Assembly: GCF_008635795.1 (NCBI RefSeq)
Contig: NZ_VWRQ01000005.1
Location: 283,625 to 347,624 of the forward strand
Direction of reading: 5' to 3'
Source: Paenibacillus tepidiphilus
GTDB lineage: Bacteria > Bacillota > Bacilli > Paenibacillales > Paenibacillaceae
Length of the DNA: 64,000 nucleotides
The notes under the pieces are model-generated. The model did no database searches, had not been told where the DNA came from, and saw nothing but the letters and a program-made list of their open reading frames with translations. Made by a program: the position numbers and the translations under genes. Of the stretch, positions 44,283 through 53,144 are shown one piece after another (the first letter of the stretch is position 1; every line of letters starts with the position of its first letter).

Positions 44283-45041
44283 TTACCGGACTGCTCCGCG
44301 GGTCCGCCCAGTCCTGATTGCAACCGCATAATCTTCTCTCCCGTTCCGCTCGGCAGCCCATGCTGCACGTTCCCAATCATAGCTTACCAGGATCTGTCCG
44401 GCAGTCCAACCGGCAGCGGTGCCGCTATGTGTAAACAGGCAATAGCTGGCCTGAGGAGTCCCTGATTCCATGACATGATAATGGGGTTGTTCCTCTTCAT
44501 AGGCGGGCAGCCCGACACTCCCCGCATTGACAACGCTTCGGCCGCCAGGCAGCATTACCTGCCGGAATACATGACTATGACCGCAGCATACAATCTTTTC
44601 TTCTATTGTGTGCAGCTCCTGCTCCAATTGCTCCGGCGGCTTCACCCTCACCTCTCCTCCGGGCAGAACTTCCTCGAGCAAATAACTGGAATTGTCCCAA
44701 GGTGTACCATGGCACAGCATCAGCCCTTGATGGCTCCACGTCTTGCGGTGGCTACGGATCCATGACAGCTCGGCATCGCCAAGCAACGGTCTCACTTGCC
44801 TGTAGGTTAGGGAGCTGCTCTCCGGCAGCAGCAGATGCTCGTCGCAGTTGCCCATAATATTCACCAGCTCCTGGCGCTCCATTAGCAGAGCAGCCGTCCC
44901 CTGCGGATCTACCGGTCCGAACAGGCTATCCCCGAGATTTACTATCCGTTCCACGCCGTGTAAACCGATATCTTGCAGTACCGCTTCCAGCGCCGGGGCA
45001 TTGCCATGGATATCAGAAATGACAGCAATCTTGCGCAGCAA
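44283..45041 (-). CDS. Calcineurin-like metallophosphoesterase (YfcE/MJ0936 type)
   Basis: 252 residues, TTG start after GGGGAGGGG. Five metal-binding motifs: SDIHGN, NLGDSLFG, GNCDEH, LCHGTPW and GHSHVFRQ. This resembles small phosphodiesterases acting on nucleotides or phosphoesters; substrate unknown. It follows a lipoprotein gene by about 38 bp on the same strand. Confidence 0.92.
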   Translation of the reverse strand: MLRKIAVISDIHGNAPALEAVLQDIGLHGVERIVNLGDSLFGPVDPQGTAALLMERQELVNIMGNCDEHLLLPESSSLTYRQVRPLLGDAELSWIRSHRKTWSHQGLMLCHGTPWDNSSYLLEEVLPGGEVRVKPPEQLEQELHTIEEKIVCCGHSHVFRQVMLPGGRSVVNAGSVGLPAYEEEQPHYHVMESGTPQASYCLFTHSGTAAGWTAGQILVSYDWERAAWAAERNGREDYAVAIRTGRTRGAVR

Positions 45042-45079
45042 TGAATCCCCTCCCCTTATTTATATGATTGCAGGCCTCT

Positions 45080-46054
45080 CTACTGCCCGGTTTCCGCAAA
45101 TTCTTCACCGTTCCAAGCGAATATTTCCCTGACTGTTTGTCCCAGAGAATTATCATAATGACTGGCCGCGAATCCTCCGGAGACATTCTGCAGCCTGACG
45201 GAATACCGCCCTTCGCCGCCGCTGATAAACAACCAGGGATGCTGCTTGACGGTTAGCTCTTCCACCACATTGTTCCTGAGTGTGAAGAGCTTATACTCAT
45301 ATCCGTTGCTTGATGCATACTGGCCGATTGTGAAATCGGGATATCCGTCACTGTTGTAATCACCAAACTGAACGGGAAACGGACTGTCGAAGCTCAGCTC
45401 TTCATAGGGTGCCCCATTAAAATCATAGCTGGATAAGCTCGTGCCCGTATCATCCGTTACCGTCAGCTTGAACTGCCCGCGCCATTGCCTGCCGCCCAGT
45501 GGCGATGGTGTGGTCCAATCCTCACTGTAGCTACCCTTCCAAAGCTGAAGATTCAAATACTCCCGCCTGCCGGTCCATGTATACAGCTCATTGCGGGATA
45601 ACGTTACCGGTCCTTCCGCAATAACGGCTGCCAATTGCTCCGCCTCCGCTTCGGCATCAGAATATACCAACGCACGCAGCTTATCCGCCTTCTTAACGGG
45701 AATAGAATAGCCTTCGGAGCTCTTGCTCTCAGCGACCAGCAATCCGGGGTTTCCGGAGGCCTGCCCCAGGTTCAGGATGTAATCCTCCGTATAGCCGTCG
45801 CCATAAGTCAGCTTCATGCGGAACTCCACACCGTAATCGAGCTCGCCGCTGAGCCTGCTGCTGGAATTCATGGCGTCCGCCAGCTGCTTCAAGAACGCAG
45901 GATCTGTATAGCTATTGCGCTCAAACGGGGCTTTGTCCCTTTGCCCTTCTATCTCCTCGTAGACCAGATCAACCTGCTTCAGCCAGCCGGCATTGATATG
46001 CCCGAACGAACGTCCGCAGCCGCCAAGCAGCACTGCCAGCAGTAATATAGGCAT
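45080..46054 (-). CDS. Lipoprotein with VCBS/FG-GAP-like region; ATT start possible
   Basis: 324 residues from the first ATG, beginning PILLLAVLLGGC with a lipobox Cys but no charged n-region. Seven codons upstream in the same frame is ATT, seven bases after GGGAGG, giving RRYLWPMPILLLAVLLGGC, a normal lipoprotein signal. The mature protein has beta-rich repeats and one Asp-rich calcium-type loop (FGDYNSDGYPDFTIGQY). Extracellular, function unknown; the metallophosphoesterase gene follows. Confidence 0.7.
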   Translation of the reverse strand: MPILLLAVLLGGCGRSFGHINAGWLKQVDLVYEEIEGQRDKAPFERNSYTDPAFLKQLADAMNSSSRLSGELDYGVEFRMKLTYGDGYTEDYILNLGQASGNPGLLVAESKSSEGYSIPVKKADKLRALVYSDAEAEAEQLAAVIAEGPVTLSRNELYTWTGRREYLNLQLWKGSYSEDWTTPSPLGGRQWRGQFKLTVTDDTGTSLSSYDFNGAPYEELSFDSPFPVQFGDYNSDGYPDFTIGQYASSNGYEYKLFTLRNNVVEELTVKQHPWLFISGGEGRYSVRLQNVSGGFAASHYDNSLGQTVREIFAWNGEEFAETGQ

Positions 46055-46210
46055 AGGCCATAGATATCGCCTAATAATCCCACCTCCCGATCATCGTTAG
46101 TCACCTTCAGATAAAACCTTGCTGAAACAAACAACCGATTCGCTGAAGATACACGAATCGGTACGATGGGCATTATGCGCAGCAGGTGACTTGCTTGCCG
46201 CAGACAGGGA

Positions 46211-46840
46211 TCAGTCCGCTGCGCCAACCGCCTTCAGCCAGGCCTCGGTAATAAGGGCATGTCCGGCAGCGGAAGGATGTACGCCGTCCCCCGCCCAGAA
46301 AGCCGGCTCGGCCTTGACCGAGGCCTGCGCGAACAGCCCGTCCAGGGGAACAAGCACGGCGCCATATTCGCGGGCCAGCTCACGCACCACGTGAATCTTG
46401 GGATCAAGGTCAGCGCGCCAATGCTTGCGGTCCTCCGGTACCGGCAGCACAAACGGCTCCACAAAAACCAGCTTCGCGTTCAGAGTCTGCCGGGTACGCT
46501 CCGCCAGGTCACGGTAGGACGCTTCAAACTCGGCGGCTGTCGTCTCCAGTCCGGAATCATACCAGCGCCAGGTGTCGTTAATCCCGATATATATTGAAAC
46601 CCAGTCCGGCTTCAGCGCAAGACAATCCTTCTCCCAGCGGTTCTGCAGATCAACGGCGCGGTTGCCGTTAATTCCGCGGTTATAGAAACTCAATTTCTTC
46701 CCGGGATATTTCAGTCCCAGCTGAGCGGCAACCATCATTGCATAGCCTGTACCAAGCGAAGCCGGGTCAGCATAATTACGGCCGCAGTCGGTGATGCTGT
46801 CACCCTGAAATAGAATGATATCGTTCTTTTGAAATGGCAT
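46211..46840 (-). CDS. SGNH/GDSL-family esterase
   Basis: 209 residues from the ATG eight bases after AGGAGG; a longer frame upstream is unsupported. Blocks GDSITD (Ser), RGINGNRA (Gly), GINDTW (Asn) and DGVHPSAAGH (Asp, His) are complete. No signal peptide, so a cytoplasmic carbohydrate or lipid esterase, for example removing acetyl groups from oligosaccharides (inference). Confidence 0.92.
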   Translation of the reverse strand: MPFQKNDIILFQGDSITDCGRNYADPASLGTGYAMMVAAQLGLKYPGKKLSFYNRGINGNRAVDLQNRWEKDCLALKPDWVSIYIGINDTWRWYDSGLETTAAEFEASYRDLAERTRQTLNAKLVFVEPFVLPVPEDRKHWRADLDPKIHVVRELAREYGAVLVPLDGLFAQASVKAEPAFWAGDGVHPSAAGHALITEAWLKAVGAAD

Positions 46841-46955
46841 TCGGAAATCCTCCTGATGATTCAGAATAAGATAATACCCATTGCTTCCTATATTATACCA
46901 AACCGGGCTATCGGAACACTGTGAATAAAATGCCTGCACGGCGGAAGTTAAAGTG

Positions 46956-47804
46956 TCAGGCCTTCGCCGCAAAGGGGTTCAGCTTACATTCGGCTGACCT
47001 CAGCGCATGCATAAGCCTGCGGTCATATCCCCCTTCTTCCCTGCGGACAACCAGACAGCGCACCATATTCTTGCAGTTGATCCGGTTGATGTCGGCGGCG
47101 CGGCTTCTTGGCCGGCTGCCGCATTCCGCAAGCCTTTTCACCCATTCAATCATACTCCCGATTGCCATTAGGCCACGGACAATTACCGAATCTATTACAG
47201 TAGCGATCCGCTCGTCCTCTTCTTCACTGAAGATATGTACTCCGTTCTGCAGCATCCCGCCTAAGGCATCCAGCACCTCAAGCTCCACTGCGGCATCGCA
47301 TTCGGGGCAGAGCACCAGCTTGTTCAGCGCATCGGCCGCATGGGCCGGCGCATGCGCCCACCCGTATTCCGCGTCATAACCGCGGTAATCCTTCTCTTCA
47401 CGGTAGTAACGGAGCAGCGCGTCTTTCACCCCGTGCCATTCCCCCTCCGTCAGGAAGGGCTGCAGTCTGTGGCGCTCCAGAATCAAGGCAACCGGCAGCA
47501 CCGAGAAGGCACGCGTAAATACACTGTTCCCGTCCGTGCTGCCGATGCCATGAAATAAATGCGAATCGTCCAGTAGTACAGCCAGCAATGAGCTCAGCTC
47601 AGCATCGGTAAATCTGGGCTCTTTATGAATCCACATATAAAAAACAGGATAAATCAGCCCGTCCCGCAGCTCCGGGTCAGGATCGCCGATGTATTCCAGC
47701 ATGCTGGAGATAAAATGCTGTGCTGACTCCCCCTCACGGAGCCTATATTCTTCAGCTTCGATTCGTTGCAGGTCTTGCCACAATTCCGTTCTTACATCCA
47801 TCAT
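46956..47804 (-). CDS. DUF2785 domain protein
   Basis: 282 residues from the ATG after AAAGGTGG. The pattern ELRDGLIYPVFYMWI, DDSHLFHGIGSTDGNSVFTR, FLTEGEWHGVKDALLRYYRE and GWAHAPAHAADALNKL is the DUF2785 family, all-helical, function unknown. The chain ends with a Cys- and Arg-rich stretch. The start lies at the end of an alpha/beta hydrolase remnant. Confidence 0.85.
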   Translation of the reverse strand: MMDVRTELWQDLQRIEAEEYRLREGESAQHFISSMLEYIGDPDPELRDGLIYPVFYMWIHKEPRFTDAELSSLLAVLLDDSHLFHGIGSTDGNSVFTRAFSVLPVALILERHRLQPFLTEGEWHGVKDALLRYYREEKDYRGYDAEYGWAHAPAHAADALNKLVLCPECDAAVELEVLDALGGMLQNGVHIFSEEEDERIATVIDSVIVRGLMAIGSMIEWVKRLAECGSRPRSRAADINRINCKNMVRCLVVRREEGGYDRRLMHALRSAECKLNPFAAKA

Positions 47805-47811
47805 GTGCGTC

Positions 47812-47976
47812 CACCTTTCCCAAATTCCGCATTCTAAGCTTAATCTCCCGCACGATAATTTCCGGCTCGTCATGGTGGATATAATGCCCGCTGCTTTCAG
47901 CAAGCATAAAGGAATCCCCCGAACTCCGCTGTGTCTTCTGCCACAGCAGCGATGCATACCGGACGGTCCTGTGCCA
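47812..47976 (-). pseudogene. Alpha/beta hydrolase remnant (C-terminal end)
   Basis: The minus strand reads ASLLWQKTQRSSGDSFMLAE then SSGHYIHHDEPEIIVREI, the last strand and catalytic-His loop of an alpha/beta hydrolase. The frame closes with TGA about 50 codons upstream, and no nucleophile elbow is present anywhere near. A 5'-deleted gene. Confidence 0.55.
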
Positions 47977-48016
47977 TCAGTGCTTTATACAGCTCTGCTA
48001 TCACCGAAATAACAAA

Positions 48017-48042
48017 CAAGCATGCGAAGCAACGCATGCTTG
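48017..48042 (-). terminator. Terminator of the monooxygenase gene
   Basis: CAAGCATGCG, loop, CGCATGCTTG, followed on the minus strand by TTTGTTATTT. Confidence 0.75.
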
Positions 48043-48077
48043 AGCAAGCCGAAGCGATTTAAGACCGAACGGCAGAA

Positions 48078-48401
48078 CTATGCCTCAAATCCGTAGTCCC
48101 GTTCGACTAAACAAATCCTCGTCTTGTAACGGCTGTACCAGACCGACTGCCCCTCCTTCTGGGCCATCAGATGGCGCTCGTTCTGCTTCCATTGCCGGAT
48201 CGCCTCGAGTGTTTCCCAGTAAGACACGGTAATTCCTGTACCCTCCCGGGCGCTTTCCACACCAAGGAATCCCGGCTGCTGTGCAGCAAGCTTTACCATT
48301 TCATCGGCCATATCGCCATAACCAAGATCACCCGGCGTCCGCTCTGATGTAAATATCACCGCATAATACGGCGGCTCCGGTGTTCCGGCAATTCCGCTCA
48401 T
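48078..48401 (-). CDS. Antibiotic-biosynthesis-monooxygenase-fold protein
   Basis: 107 residues from the ATG after AAAGGGG. Ferredoxin-like ABM fold: YYAVIFTSERTPGD, DEMVKLAAQQPGFLGVESAR, GITVSYWETLEAIRQWKQNE. Members include heme-degrading and quinone-forming monooxygenases; the activity cannot be assigned. Single gene. Confidence 0.85.
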   Translation of the reverse strand: MSGIAGTPEPPYYAVIFTSERTPGDLGYGDMADEMVKLAAQQPGFLGVESAREGTGITVSYWETLEAIRQWKQNERHLMAQKEGQSVWYSRYKTRICLVERDYGFEA

Positions 48402-48556
48402 TGTCATTCCCCTTTCATCAAAACGCCCGGCATCCACCTCTAACCAAACACTCCGTTGCTGATCATCTATAGTAGCATCTATCTCATTCTGCCTTAATGC
48501 TCCCGATTCTTCAAGCGTCGATCTGGGTGTTCAGGGTCGCCAGCTTAAAAACAAAG

Positions 48557-48598
48557 CATCCCCTTTACCGCTTGCCATGGCAAGCGATAAAGGGGATG
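48557..48598 (-). terminator. Terminator of the ndh operon
   Basis: CATCCCCTTTA..CGCTTGCC and its complement form a nearly perfect 20-bp stem; the minus strand continues CTTTGTTTTTAA. Confidence 0.88.
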
Positions 48599-48618
48599 AG
48601 TACGCCCGAAATATGCGA

Positions 48619-49797
48619 TTAATAGGCCAGGCTGAACAGGCCTTTGATGTGTGACAGGTAACGGATGTTGCTCGCTTCCTTCATCATGGTTGCCGGCAGA
48701 CCCTTAAGCGGCGTGGAGTTGCCTCCGACAATCGCTACGCCGTCCTTGCGGCCCAGACTGGCCAAGGTGCCGGAGTTGATCGGGCTGAAGCTTTCCATGG
48801 ATTTACCGTTCAGATAAGCATACAGGTTGTAGCCGATTTGCTCGCCCATCTGCCAGGCAATCTGTGCAGTCGGCGGATAAGGGCGGCCGTCCGCGCCGAA
48901 GTATACGGCACTGTCGCCGGCTACGAATACATCCGGATGGGAGGTGGATTGCAGGAACGCATTGACTGTCGCACGGCCACGGTTCACTTCCAGACCCGAT
49001 TCTCCGACCAGCGGATGGCCTTGCACGCCTCCGGTCCAGACAAAGGTGTTCGCCACGATCTGCCGGCCGTCCTTAAGATCGATGGTATTGCCCGCCACAT
49101 TGGTCACAGGCAGACCGGTCAGGAATTGCACGCCGCGTCTTTCAAGACTGGTGGTCGCCCGTTCAATCAGATGATCAGGCAGCACCGGCAGAATTTTCGG
49201 TCCGGCCTCCACCAGCAGCAGCTGAATTTCCTTATGGTCTACGCCATAACGCTTGGTGAGCTTCGGCAGGGCATCGGCAATTTCGCCGACCAGTTCTACG
49301 CCGGTCAGGCCGCCGCCGCCGATGAGAATCGTAGCGTCTGCAGCATTGCGGGTTCTGGCATATTCACGGATGCGCTCCTCGATATGCGCGTGAATTTTGT
49401 TCGCATCCGCCGCAGATTTCAGCACCATGCTGTGCTCTTCCAGTCCCGGTATGCCGAAGTAGGCCGTTACACTGCCGAGACCGACGACAAGCGCGTCATA
49501 GGACAGCGTTTCGCCGCTGGAGAGCCTGATCTGCTTGGCTTCCACCGCAAAGGAGGCTACCTTGGCGATCTTCAGATCGATATCCTTGCCGGCCAGCAGC
49601 TTGCTGATCGGCATCGCGATTGCCTGCTCGGAAATGCTGCCAGCCGCAAGCCGGTGCAGCTCGGTAATGATCTGGTGGGTGGGGGTCTGGTTTACCACCG
49701 TAATTTTGGCATCGTTCTTGGACAAATATTTGCGGGCGGTAATGGCGCTGAGCAGGCCACCGTATCCGGCACCGAGAATAACAATATGTTTTGACAT
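48619..49797 (-). CDS. ndh: Type II NADH dehydrogenase (non-proton-pumping)
   Basis: Peripheral membrane flavoenzyme passing electrons from NADH to menaquinone. About 392 residues. FAD site HIVILGAGYGGLLSAITA, NADH site ATILIGGGGLTGVELVGEIA, and DVFVAGDSAVYF near the end. The start may be either of two adjacent ATGs after GGAGGAAG. Follows the DUF1641 gene by about 35 bp, the same order as yjlC-ndh in B. subtilis. Confidence 0.93.
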   Translation of the reverse strand: MSKHIVILGAGYGGLLSAITARKYLSKNDAKITVVNQTPTHQIITELHRLAAGSISEQAIAMPISKLLAGKDIDLKIAKVASFAVEAKQIRLSSGETLSYDALVVGLGSVTAYFGIPGLEEHSMVLKSAADANKIHAHIEERIREYARTRNAADATILIGGGGLTGVELVGEIADALPKLTKRYGVDHKEIQLLLVEAGPKILPVLPDHLIERATTSLERRGVQFLTGLPVTNVAGNTIDLKDGRQIVANTFVWTGGVQGHPLVGESGLEVNRGRATVNAFLQSTSHPDVFVAGDSAVYFGADGRPYPPTAQIAWQMGEQIGYNLYAYLNGKSMESFSPINSGTLASLGRKDGVAIVGGNSTPLKGLPATMMKEASNIRYLSHIKGLFSLAY

Positions 49798-49833
49798 CAT
49801 TTCTTCCTCCGTCCTGGCATTATGAGTAGTAGA

Positions 49834-50271
49834 TTAGTTGCGTCCGCTGCGTTCGCCGCTGACCTGAAGATACGCGTTCAGAAAACGGAGAAGTTTCTGC
49901 ACCTGGGGATCTTTGAGCATCTTCATCAGTCCGAACAGGCTTACAGTTTCCGTACTGGCATTGGCCCGGTCTTTGGCCTCAATCACTGTAGCTGCCATGT
50001 TCTTGACGGATCCCACCACGGGATCAGCCAGCTCCTTGATGGCACCGACCGTGTCATTCTTCAGCACCTCGTCAGAGGCTACCGCCTGCACAAAGTCATA
50101 AGACTTCGTCAATGCGCCGACAAGCTGTGTAATTTGCGGCAGCTGCTCAATGAGCGTAGTTAAAGATTCCTGAACCTCCGGCTTCAGAAGCTGGTCCAGC
50201 ACATCCGCTTTGGTATAAGCAGTTTTGGCCCCTTCTTGTTCAGGCTGCGTTTGCGTAATAGTATCCGACAT
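49834..50271 (-). CDS. yjlC: DUF1641 protein (YjlC-like)
   Basis: 145 residues, helical and soluble: VLDQLLKPEVQESLTTLIEQ, AVASDEVLKNDTVGAIKELA, FGLMKMLKDPQVQKLLRFLN. In B. subtilis YjlC is encoded directly before Ndh and the pair is repressed by Rex. Molecular role unknown. Ribosome site GAGGAGAG. A Rex/FNR-like site and a TATAAT box lie upstream. Confidence 0.85.
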   Translation of the reverse strand: MSDTITQTQPEQEGAKTAYTKADVLDQLLKPEVQESLTTLIEQLPQITQLVGALTKSYDFVQAVASDEVLKNDTVGAIKELADPVVGSVKNMAATVIEAKDRANASTETVSLFGLMKMLKDPQVQKLLRFLNAYLQVSGERSGRN

Positions 50272-50391
50272 ATTAGGCTCTCCTCTTCTTTGACTTAATG
50301 GCTGTATTCGTTAGAGCACTTACCCTATATGACTATTATATCACTCACAATGTTATAAATGTCACAATCTTTTCGCTTGTTTATCCTTATT

Positions 50392-50409
50392 TTGTGATAA
50401 TAATCACTT
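50392..50409. promoter_or_regulatory. Rex/FNR-type inverted repeat upstream of yjlC-ndh
   Basis: TTGTGATAATAATCACTT matches TTGTGA-N6-TCACAA except at the last two positions. A second, weaker match (TTGTGACATTTATAACAT on the minus strand) lies at about 50352-50369, beside a minus-strand TATAAT at 50335-50340. Rex would couple ndh to the NADH/NAD+ ratio. Confidence 0.6.
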
Positions 50410-50503
50410 GTTTTATTCCTTTTTCTCTGTTTTTTATTTATTTTCGTTAAAAAACGCCTCAGAGCATTGACGCAGGACTAAAGCTGTGTTATCTTGAGTT
50501 AGT

Positions 50504-50518
50504 AACTTATAGTAAGTT
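50504..50518. promoter_or_regulatory. 6-3-6 palindrome upstream of the nitroreductase gene
   Basis: AACTTATAGTAAGTT is a perfect inverted repeat 64 bases before the ATG, inside the likely promoter. YodB-type (HxlR family) sites for nitroreductase genes have TAGTAA arms of this kind. Confidence 0.55.
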
Positions 50519-50581
50519 AATTTATTTAAATTATTAATTTATATTTGTTAACCAATACATAAGATCATTGGAGGGTTCATA

Positions 50582-51199
50582 ATGAGCGCTTTTTCAGAAC
50601 TGGTACAGGCCAGAAGATCGGCCATGAATTTCGTAGAGGGAGTTACGATCCCGCGGGGGGAACTGGAGGAAATGTTCTCGCTGGCCCGGCTGGCTCCTTC
50701 CAGCAACAATCTGCAGCATACCCACTACAAAGTAATCAGCGATCCGGAGCTGAAAGAACGAATCCGGGAAGCTGCCTACGGCCAATATAAAGTCCATACG
50801 GCATCCGCAGTTATACTCGTTCTGGGCGACAAGCAGGCTTACAAGCAGGCACCTGACATCTACAGCGGGCTGCTGACGCTGGGCGCCTTGAGCCAGGCGG
50901 ACTATGACGAGACCATCCGGTCAATCAATGACGCTTATGAAGGCAACGAAGCCTTTCAGCGCGATGAAGCGATTCGCAACGCCTCCTTGTCCGCGATGCA
51001 ATTCATGCTGATTGCCAAGGACAAGGGCTGGGATACCTGCCCGATGATCGGGTTTGATCCGGCAGCCATCGCCGGGGTCCTGCAGCTACCGGACCATCTG
51101 GTGCCCGCCTTGATGATTACCATCGGCAAGGACAACAAGCATAAGATCAGACCGCGCGGCTACCGCAAGCCGGTCCATGAATTTGTCGAATTCCTGTAA
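50582..51199 (+). CDS. Nitroreductase family protein (YodC-like)
   Basis: 205 residues, FMN-dependent NAD(P)H nitroreductase fold: RRSAMNFVEGVTIPRGEL, LARLAPSSNNLQHTHYKVI, NASLSAMQFMLIAKDKGWDT, CPMIGFDPAAI, and IRPRGYRKPVHEFVEF at the end. Reduces quinones or nitro compounds. Ribosome site GGAGGG. The palindrome upstream suggests quinone- or diamide-responsive control. Confidence 0.92.
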   Translation: MSAFSELVQARRSAMNFVEGVTIPRGELEEMFSLARLAPSSNNLQHTHYKVISDPELKERIREAAYGQYKVHTASAVILVLGDKQAYKQAPDIYSGLLTLGALSQADYDETIRSINDAYEGNEAFQRDEAIRNASLSAMQFMLIAKDKGWDTCPMIGFDPAAIAGVLQLPDHLVPALMITIGKDNKHKIRPRGYRKPVHEFVEFL

Positions 51200-51351
51200 G
51201 GCAAGCTGTAACACTGTAGAGGAGTTGTCTCCAGTCACGAAATTGCTGAACGGGGCAGCTCATTTGCAATTGCGGGAGGATTTCGGCGGCCTGCTTTCCC
51301 GTTACGCAAGGATAAGCGGCGGTCAGCTTCCCCATTACGAACAATAGACCT

Positions 51352-51406
51352 AAACAAGCAGAGCAGCGACCCTCCGTTAACCGGAGAACCGCTGCTCTGC
51401 TTGTTT
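51352..51406. terminator. Bidirectional terminator with 17-bp stem
   Basis: AAACAAGCAGAGCAGCG and CGCTGCTCTGCTTGTTT enclose an inner CTCCG/CGGAG hairpin, between convergent genes. Confidence 0.9.
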
Positions 51407-51445
51407 CTGTATTCAGAATTCCTGCTCAAGTTACCAAGTCAATCC

Positions 51446-52075
51446 CTATGATCGGGCATACTGCAGGATCGCAGCTGCCGCCCGTTCCCTGCGCTCCGGA
51501 TCGGCGCTGGCGAGCGCTTCCTTCAGAACCTCAAGCGCCGCGGAAATCGTCTCGTCGTCCACCTTGGGCCGGGCAATGCCCTCCGGCTCTTCGGCGGCTC
51601 CGGCAATCGCTCCGGCAATCCATAGCTCGACTCTTGCCGCCGGCAGCTTGCCTTCGTAGCGCGTGAGCCACCGCGGGGAATCCAGCAGCTCCGTCACCTG
51701 CGGATTCACCTCGGCACGCGGCAGACTGCGCAGCCAGGTAACACCGCGGCGGTGGCTGCGTTCACCGCTGTCATCTTCGCCCCTCCCGGCATAGAAGTAA
51801 TCGCCCAGGTCGCCCAGATACGCCCACTCTGCATCGGCTATAAGCACATAATCTCCATCCTGCATGAGGTTTACAAACATATGCAGACCCTCAAGCATCT
51901 CGTCCAGTTCTTCCGCACTACAACCGGCTTCTGCCTCCAGCCGCTGCCGGATTGCCTCCCGCGTTGCCTGCTCCAGATCGCCGAGCCCGGAAAGGCCCGG
52001 GGTCACATAATGATCCCGCAGAAATTCTCCGGCGGCTTCCTCTCCCAGCAGGCTGCGCATAACAAACAGATTCAT
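51446..52075 (-). CDS. Conserved hypothetical protein, Mrr-N-terminal-like region
   Basis: 209 residues from the ATG after AAGGAG. No firm family. The middle GDYVLIADAEWAYLGDLGDY, then HRRGVTWLRSLPRAEVNPQV and LLDSPRWLTRYEG, recalls the N-terminal domain that precedes some restriction-endonuclease-like proteins; no nuclease domain follows. The end is an Ala/Glu-rich helix. It starts four bases after the EFR1 stop, so the pair is one operon. Confidence 0.6.
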   Translation of the reverse strand: MNLFVMRSLLGEEAAGEFLRDHYVTPGLSGLGDLEQATREAIRQRLEAEAGCSAEELDEMLEGLHMFVNLMQDGDYVLIADAEWAYLGDLGDYFYAGRGEDDSGERSHRRGVTWLRSLPRAEVNPQVTELLDSPRWLTRYEGKLPAARVELWIAGAIAGAAEEPEGIARPKVDDETISAALEVLKEALASADPERRERAAAAILQYARS

Positions 52076-52079
52076 CTCT

Positions 52080-52997
52080 TCACTCCTTCCGCACCCCGCA
52101 TTGCCGTTCATCTTCCAGCAAGTAGCGTATAAAATGCTTATAATACCCCCTGGATTTCGCCGTTACGAAGCGGCCGTCGTTCCCCGGCTCCTCCAGCAGC
52201 TTGACCAGCCGCGCACCGCCCGTAAAGGGCTCCACCACGGAACCGCGCAGTCTTGTGGCCTTAATCGCCTGACGCGGGCAGCTATACACGCAGCGCATGC
52301 ATAACAGGCAGTCCGGCCCAAAGGTGAAGTGCCCGGCCTCGCAGGATATGTTGCCGGCCGGGCAATTTCGCACACACTTCATACAATACGTGCACGCTTC
52401 GCCCACCTGCAGCCCGCCTGCGAAGTATTTGCCGGCCTTACGCTCCTCCCAATCATTCAGCAACCGCAGCGCCTTCTCCAGCAGCGGATGTACCCTGAGC
52501 TCTCTGGAGGTTCCGGCGGCGATCTCATCGGCCAGCAGGTCCAGCTTGCGAAGGGCCGATTGGTAGAGCTGCTTGTTCAGGCGTTCATCATATTTTACAT
52601 AAAAATTGCAGGCCATGGCCAGCAGAGAGTCATGATAAACCTCATACCCCTTACCTTCAAGCTGACGGATCAGCGGTTTAGAGGCTCTGTGGTTTACGGC
52701 ATGCGGCGAGGATGCAGTCTTAAACACAAATACCGGGGTACGCTCACCCGCTGGCAGCCCGGCCGCAAAAGTCTCCACCAGCCGCGGTGCCCCAAAGCCG
52801 TACACAGGATGACCGATGCCTATAAGCCCATAGGAGGTGAAATCCACACACTGCCTGCCGCCGAGCAAATCTTCGATCCGGCACAGCTCCGTCTGCAGAT
52901 TACGGCGGCGGAGCGCCTCCGCGTATCCCCTGGCGATGAGCTCGGTGTTGCCGGTTCCCGAAAAATAAAAGATGATGGCATGGTCAGATTTCCGCAT
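52080..52997 (-). CDS. EFR1-family flavodoxin-ferredoxin fusion
   Basis: 305 residues from the ATG after GGAGG. N-terminal flavodoxin domain with the FMN loop FYFSGTGNTELIARGYAEAL and GHPVYGFGAPR. C-terminal pair of 4Fe-4S clusters: CTYCMKCVRNCP and CLLCMRCVYSCP. Such fusions move electrons between FMN and Fe-S partners in the cytoplasm. Operon with the unknown 51446 gene, which may be its partner. Confidence 0.9.
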   Translation of the reverse strand: MRKSDHAIIFYFSGTGNTELIARGYAEALRRRNLQTELCRIEDLLGGRQCVDFTSYGLIGIGHPVYGFGAPRLVETFAAGLPAGERTPVFVFKTASSPHAVNHRASKPLIRQLEGKGYEVYHDSLLAMACNFYVKYDERLNKQLYQSALRKLDLLADEIAAGTSRELRVHPLLEKALRLLNDWEERKAGKYFAGGLQVGEACTYCMKCVRNCPAGNISCEAGHFTFGPDCLLCMRCVYSCPRQAIKATRLRGSVVEPFTGGARLVKLLEEPGNDGRFVTAKSRGYYKHFIRYLLEDERQCGVRKE

Positions 52998-53108
52998 AAG
53001 CCATCCTCCATTCTGCAAAATAAGCGAAATTTTAAGCAAAAGCCAGAATAATACCGCTTTCAAGAGGTAAACCTGCTAAAGTTATCCATTTTTCGAGGCA
53101 TAGGACTT

Positions 53109-53138
53109 TTTACGTCCCGCTATTCCCCGCTGTATACT
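53109..53138 (+). promoter_or_regulatory. Promoter of a candidate non-coding RNA
   Basis: TTTACG, 18 bases, TATACT, pointing into a 300-base stretch without a gene that ends in a terminator. Confidence 0.5.
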
Positions 53139-53144
53139 GGAGGT

